DNA of 64,000 nucleotides from Ciona intestinalis (Eukaryota > Chordata > Ascidiacea > Phlebobranchia > Cionidae). Below are positions 61,601-64,000 of the stretch, in pieces. The notes below the pieces were generated by a model. The model saw nothing but the letters and a program-made list of their open reading frames with translations. It was not told where the DNA came from and did no database searches. The stretch's first letter is position 1, and each line of letters begins with the position of its first letter. The position numbers and the translations under genes were made by a program. The stretch covers positions 534,070-598,069 of the forward strand of contig NW_004190425.2 in assembly GCF_000224145.3 (NCBI RefSeq). The letters are read 5' to 3'.

Positions 61601-63046
61601 ATGTTTAAAGGTGATAATTACTGTTGTGTGCTGGTTAGATAAAAAAAAGCTCGTGATTTCTGATAGAGCTACTTATACACAATTTTTTATCCTTGCGTAG
61701 TAGGATAACAATATTATTTATCTTTGTGTGGCTTAATGGGTACTTTGTATCATACACCTCTGCACACTTGCCAGTTATTTTGTATGTAACCCAGTGGAAT
61801 TTTATTTCTTGTTATATAGTGGGGTGGGGTAAGATGGGACACTTCAGCACATAATATCTAAATATCCTAATCGTGTTTAAAACAATTAACAAGAGTATAT
61901 GGGAATCGTGAGGATACTGTTTTATAATTCTTTGAATATTCCATGTTTACAACTAAATGGGCCTAGAAAATAGAATGAAAAGGTGTCCCATCTTCTCTCA
62001 CCCTACTATATGGTTTTTATTTAGAAAGGCATATTATTGACTAATGGTTTGTAACGTTTTCTTCAAACAAATATTGACAGTAAGAAACATAAAAACAAAA
62101 TACAGCCATGCTTTAACTTACTCTTCTGATTTTATTCCATTTGCAAATGAACCAGTATATGAAGATTGACCCGTTACTTTGACAACATTCACTGATCCAC
62201 CATGTTGGTTTGTAACTCTACCTGCATGTACAGCAGCTGGACACATAGCAGAACTCTGTAATTATAAAGTAATAATAATAATTATAACTTTATTCGTATA
62301 TGCGATTTCGGTAGACAAGATTAAGTAAAAAAGCAAAAAGAATCAAAAACAGAGGATATAGTGACAAAACAACAGTTGTTAAAACAAGCTTATAGGTAAA
62401 AATATTTACATTATTTGGAAGAAAATAAGCGTGGTCGCTATACTTAATACAAATACAAATTAACTTTGCAATTGAGCTGAAACTTTAAGTATATAAATTA
62501 AATAACGATTTTCTGGCTGTCTGTATGAGTTATTTTGTTGTAATTTGACATTTCAGTCAAGTCCAAAATGCTTTTTCGACAAAATTTACTTTGCTGATCA
62601 AGTTTTAACACCCATTCAGGTCGCTTTCATCATTATATTGCTTCTGACAAATGGACTTGTATAAAAAAGCTGGTAGCAATAATACATATGTAGTTTAGCC
62701 AAATTTTGGGTATTCAAAAGCATTAATAAAACTAAATTGGTCAGGCGGGTTTTATTTATTTTATCCGAACAAAACATTGAGTGACTATCTGTGGTGCTAT
62801 TAATGCTTCTGTTATTATGATCACTTTAACAATCAAAAATGGTGTTGTAGCTCTGTGGGTGACTGTCTTTTGTTCATTAATTCTTGCCAATATGAACTAC
62901 ACATTCTGGACTTGACGTGAATCAAAACAAAATTTTTACCTCAGTATATGTTGTTGTTCCATACACCACACCACGTGAAGTATCTTCAACACAACCAGAT
63001 GGACAATCAATCGTGTATGTGGTGTCTTCGACCTCTGTTGCTCTGT
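46698..63046 (-). CDS. Type I receptor: LCCL, seven C-type lectin domains (FN2 inside CTLD2), trefoil, TM (5' end outside window)
   Basis: Partial, ~1,341 residues, 26 in-phase exons: 63046-62940, 62255-62122, 61549-61509 (LCCL: DCPSGC, VVYGTTTYTE, MCPAAVHAG, GGSVNV); 61444-61265, 60479-60361, 59687-59522 (CTLD1); 58588-58461, 57919-57778, 57231-56998, 56544-56390 (CTLD2); 55776-55557, 55075-54976, 54490-54352 (CTLD3); 53788-53591, 53124-53028, 52462-52319 (CTLD4); 51983-51853, 51346-51197, 50542-50296 (CTLD5; this exon also opens CTLD6); 50048-49927, 49725-49595, 49175-49007 (CTLD6); 48634-48460, 48025-47858 (CTLD7); 47629-47483 (P-type trefoil, RRGCCWDP); 46981-46698 (TM and tail). CTLD1, 3, 4 and 7 keep EPN and WND, the mannose-type calcium site. 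CTLD5 has EPN with WFD; CTLD2 and CTLD6 lack the site. The TM is GIIIGVIVAIVLVGVGIYYC, the tail holds GFENPMSLDD, and the stop is at 46700-46698. The layout recalls mannose-receptor proteins but is not one: no ricin-type domain is seen, and the FN2 sits inside a lectin fold. Likely an endocytic or pattern-recognition receptor (inference). Confidence 0.9.
47222..47412 (-). mobile_element. Third repeat family, inverted copy
   Basis: Reverse complement of the 48165 copy, about 950 bases away in a neighbouring intron of the same gene, so the two could base-pair in the transcript. Another inverted copy is at 14530-14725. Confidence 0.65.
48165..48350 (+). mobile_element. Third interspersed repeat family (exemplar)
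   Basis: Starts AATAATAACTTTATTTGTCT, continues GGTAGCGAAGATTTAGAAAT, GACAGGATATAACAGTTGGT and AGCACGGTCGCTACACCTAG, ends GGACAAACAAGCCATTGTGT. No inverted ends or tRNA-like boxes are evident. Further copies are at 2645-2745, 31318-31425, 57620-57745, 61055-61195 and 62275-62445 (same strand). Confidence 0.65.
48660..48950 (-). mobile_element. SINE, lectin receptor intron
   Basis: AATGAATGTAACTTACTTAA to CATTACCTCTGGGTTAGAGG. Confidence 0.7.
50080..50278 (+). mobile_element. MITE-like element, lectin receptor intron
   Basis: Well preserved, and fills most of the 247-base intron between exons 50542-50296 and 50048-49927. Confidence 0.75.
51505..51825 (+). mobile_element. MITE-like element followed by a partial second copy
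   Basis: A diverged full copy (51505-51690), then a partial repeat of its second half (GTGCAATTTTCCTGGTCAAG .. TTTTACTTCAAATGGGATTA) up to ~51825. Confidence 0.55.
52029..52219 (+). mobile_element. MITE-like element, lectin receptor intron
   Basis: AGTCTGTTGGGTAAGATAGG to CCATCTTGCCCAACCCTAAT, between CTLD5 and CTLD4 exons. Confidence 0.7.
52490..52740 (-). mobile_element. SINE, lectin receptor intron, internally disrupted
   Basis: The tail (TTATCCGCCATGACCAGAAA) is typical. The middle has GGTTTGAAAAAAGGTTTGAA and unrelated sequence, then GGCGAGACACTTAACAACAA in the opposite orientation, so it may be two fused pieces. Confidence 0.5.
53376..53570 (-). mobile_element. MITE-like element, inverted, lectin receptor intron
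   Basis: ATAGTAGGGTGGGGGAGATG to TCTCCCCCCACCCTTCTATA, with excellent terminal inverted repeats. Ends ~20 bases from exon 53788-53591. Confidence 0.8.
54530..54830 (+). mobile_element. SINE, lectin receptor intron
   Basis: Full head-to-tail copy: TGTAGCACAGTTGGTTAACA, ATGGGTTCAAGGCTATTCGT, GTAACTCGTAAGCTGGCATA. Confidence 0.75.
56045..56335 (-). mobile_element. SINE, lectin receptor intron
   Basis: GTGCAACTTGCTTTATCCTT to GGCGCGCTAACCACTTTGCC. Ends ~55 bases from exon 56544-56390. Confidence 0.75.
56998..57231 (-). other. Fibronectin type II domain exon inserted in CTLD2
   Basis: This exon encodes HSFRTLYSTIQC, then an FN2 domain (CAFPFTYKDHTFTECT .. NTPWCSIDPVYKGRWINC), then GDEYGCTFMNDQTG, which is the CTLD strand before its WND-like segment. 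The exon before it ends in TYTHWGTDQP, the CTLD long-loop strand, and the exon after it resumes with FWEIDICGQNRYYVCEK, the CTLD end. Both junctions are phase 1. Its donor reads g|GCGAGT, a GC-AG intron; no in-phase GT donor gives the FWEID join. Confidence 0.85.
58348..58450 (+). repeat. Short tandem repeat, ~23-base unit
   Basis: Four units of TTAGCATGTTGAAAATTTAA with small changes, just before the donor-side boundary of exon 58588-58461 of the lectin receptor (minus strand). Confidence 0.75.
59707..59975. repeat. AT-rich tandem array, unit about 18-21 bases
   Basis: About a dozen imperfect repeats of ATGATCATGTATATTCAT in an intron of the lectin receptor. Because TGATCA and ATGATCAT are palindromic, the array can fold extensively. 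The short His/Met/Asn-rich reading frame across it is a by-product of the repeat. Confidence 0.85.
60790..60975 (-). mobile_element. MITE-like element, inverted, lectin receptor intron
   Basis: TAGTAGGGTGGGGGAGGATG to CGTCTTCCCCCACCCTACTT, among the best preserved copies. Confidence 0.8.
61814..62010 (+). mobile_element. MITE-like element, intron in the LCCL region
   Basis: TATAGTGGGGTGGGGTAAGA to TCTTCTCTCACCCTACTATA. Confidence 0.8.
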
Positions 63047-63078
63047 CTGTTTTAAATGCACACTAAATATTATATATG

Positions 63079-63135
63079 CAGTGGCGCACCCAGGGGGGGG
63101 ATTAGGGGGACCAGTCCCCCCCCCCTTTTTGATAT
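63079..63135. mobile_element. Transposon-terminus-like sequence (GTGGCGCACCCAGGGGG)
   Basis: CAGTGGCGCACCCAGGGGGGGG followed by GGGGGACC and a run of C. Ends of this kind are widespread on non-autonomous DNA transposons in animals. No matching second end was identified, so the element's extent is unclear; it leads into the minisatellite. Confidence 0.45.
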
Positions 63136-63289
63136 CAATAAATGGTTAACAAGCGTCACAGTGTAAAATTCGAGAATTGGTTGATGGGAACGCATCGGCT
63201 CGTGCAGTCGTCTGCCTGAGTGTATGTGTGAGTGTGTGTGCGTGCGGGAGGTTACGTGTGTTTTGGCAGGCATGGAATCAGTTGACCTT

Positions 63290-63815
63290 AAACGGCCGCG
63301 AACTCGTCCCTCGTTAAACGATGCTACGTTACACGCCGCGAACTCTTCCCTCATTAAAGGATGCTACGTTACAGGCAGCGAACTCGTCCCTGGTTAAACG
63401 ATGCTACGTTACACGCCGCGAAATCGTCCCTCATTAAACGATGCTACGTTACAGGCAGCGAACTCGTCCCTCATTAAAGGATGCCACGTTACAGGCCGCG
63501 AACTCGTCCCTGGTTAAAGGATGCTACGTTACAGGCAGCGAACTCGTCCCTCATTAAAGGATGCTACGTTACAGGCAGCGAACTCGTCCCTGGTTAAATG
63601 ATGCCACGTTACACGGCCGCGAACTCGTCCCTCGTTAAACGATGCCACGTTACAGGCAGCGAAATCGTCCCTCATTAAACGATGCTACGTTACACGGCAG
63701 CAACTCGTCCCTGGTTAAACCACGCTATGTTACACGGCCGCGAACTCTTCCCTCATTAAAGGACGCTACATTACAGGCAGCGAAATCGTCCCTCGTTAAA
63801 TGCTGTCTCACGTTA
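63290..63815 (+). repeat. Minisatellite, 13 units of 40 bases
   Basis: The core ACGTTACA recurs every 40 (occasionally 41) bases from 63326 to 63812. The unit is built on GCGAACTCGTCCCTCGTTAA plus ACGATGCTACGTTACA. Two variants tend to alternate, GCCGCGAACTC and GCAGCGAACTC, and CTCGTTAAACG against CTCATTAAAGG, which points to growth by a two-unit step. It is far richer in G, C and CpG than its surroundings. It lies in the intron upstream of the first visible LCCL exon. Confidence 0.9.
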
Positions 63816-63817
63816 CA

Positions 63818-63880
63818 CGACAATCAATTTTGTATGTGGTGCGTTCAACTTCTGTTGCTCTGTCTGTATAAAATGCAAGA
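63818..63880 (-). pseudogene. Duplicate of the start of the LCCL exon
   Basis: Matches 63001-63064: ACAATCAAT.T.TATGTGGTG, TTCTGTTGCTCTGTCTGT and the following AAATGCA. On the minus strand it keeps an acceptor (TATACAG) and reads ATEVERTTYKIDC before running into the minisatellite and a stop, so it is a broken exon. Confidence 0.8.
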
Positions 63881-64000
63881 CTGAGTTTTGAGCAACCGCT
63901 GAATTTGAGTTCCTGCAGTTGCAGTTATCTGTTTTATCCATGAATTCACATAACCTTGCTTAACAAAACAGAAATTACTGAACAATTTTAGAAACCATGT

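Noticed and set aside
63290..63815. Possible CRISPR-like array of regular repeats
   Set aside because: Units are directly adjacent with no unique spacers, in a eukaryotic intron, so it is a minisatellite.

Overview
The window is eukaryotic and chordate-like, most probably from a solitary tunicate of the Ciona type. This is inferred from AT-rich DNA, short GT/AG introns, a metazoan chitin synthase beside vertebrate-type receptor genes, an operon-like gene pair with a splice acceptor just upstream of the second start codon, and pieces that look like two haplotypes joined in the assembly. I have not compared it with any database. Most exons were placed by hand from splice sites, reading phase and protein-family motifs. 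In all but one gene (the GABA-B receptor) the readable junctions keep frame. One chitin synthase exon lies in a gap, and the 5' end of the lectin receptor is outside the window.

Layout, left to right. (1) 0.4-16.1 kb, plus strand: a compact promoter, a single-exon OTU-domain gene (562-1233), then 91 bases downstream a chitin synthase of at least 25 readable exons (1325-16123) interrupted by a 500-base gap. (2) 17.0-28.8 kb, plus strand: a class C GPCR of GABA-B type (16960-28844), with a block of three exons present twice on either side of a 50-base gap. (3) 29.3-33.2 kb, minus strand: a type II membrane olfactomedin protein (8 exons). (4) 34.1-40.5 kb, plus strand: a small secreted C-type-lectin-like gene and an ASIC/DEG-ENaC channel gene. 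Between them lie decayed copies of each, in an order that suggests a two-gene tandem duplication followed by reciprocal loss. (5) 41.0-45.0 kb, minus strand: a type II transmembrane serine protease with one sushi domain, a cysteine-rich linker and an S1 domain. (6) 46.7 kb to beyond the right edge, minus strand: 26 exons of a large type I receptor with an LCCL domain, seven C-type lectin domains (one holding a fibronectin type II domain inside it), a P-type trefoil, a transmembrane segment and a short tail.

The genes do not form one obvious pathway. Chitin synthase makes extracellular polysaccharide. Several others are cell-surface or secreted recognition proteins (lectin, olfactomedin, membrane protease, lectin receptor), and two are neuronal-type membrane proteins (GABA-B receptor, ASIC). 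The only physical sign of co-expression is the OTU-chitin synthase pair.

Introns and intergenic DNA are full of small repeats of four recurring kinds: a ~190-base element bounded by inverted GGGTGGGG..GATGGGACAC-type ends (MITE-like), a ~400-base SINE with a tRNA-like head, a ~200-base element carrying an AATAACTTTATTTGTCTCTTCGAT-like end, and an element beginning TATTCTATGTGGGTGAGGTC. There are also minisatellites, the most striking being a 13-unit, 40-base, GC-rich array at 63.3-63.8 kb flanked by a duplicated exon fragment.
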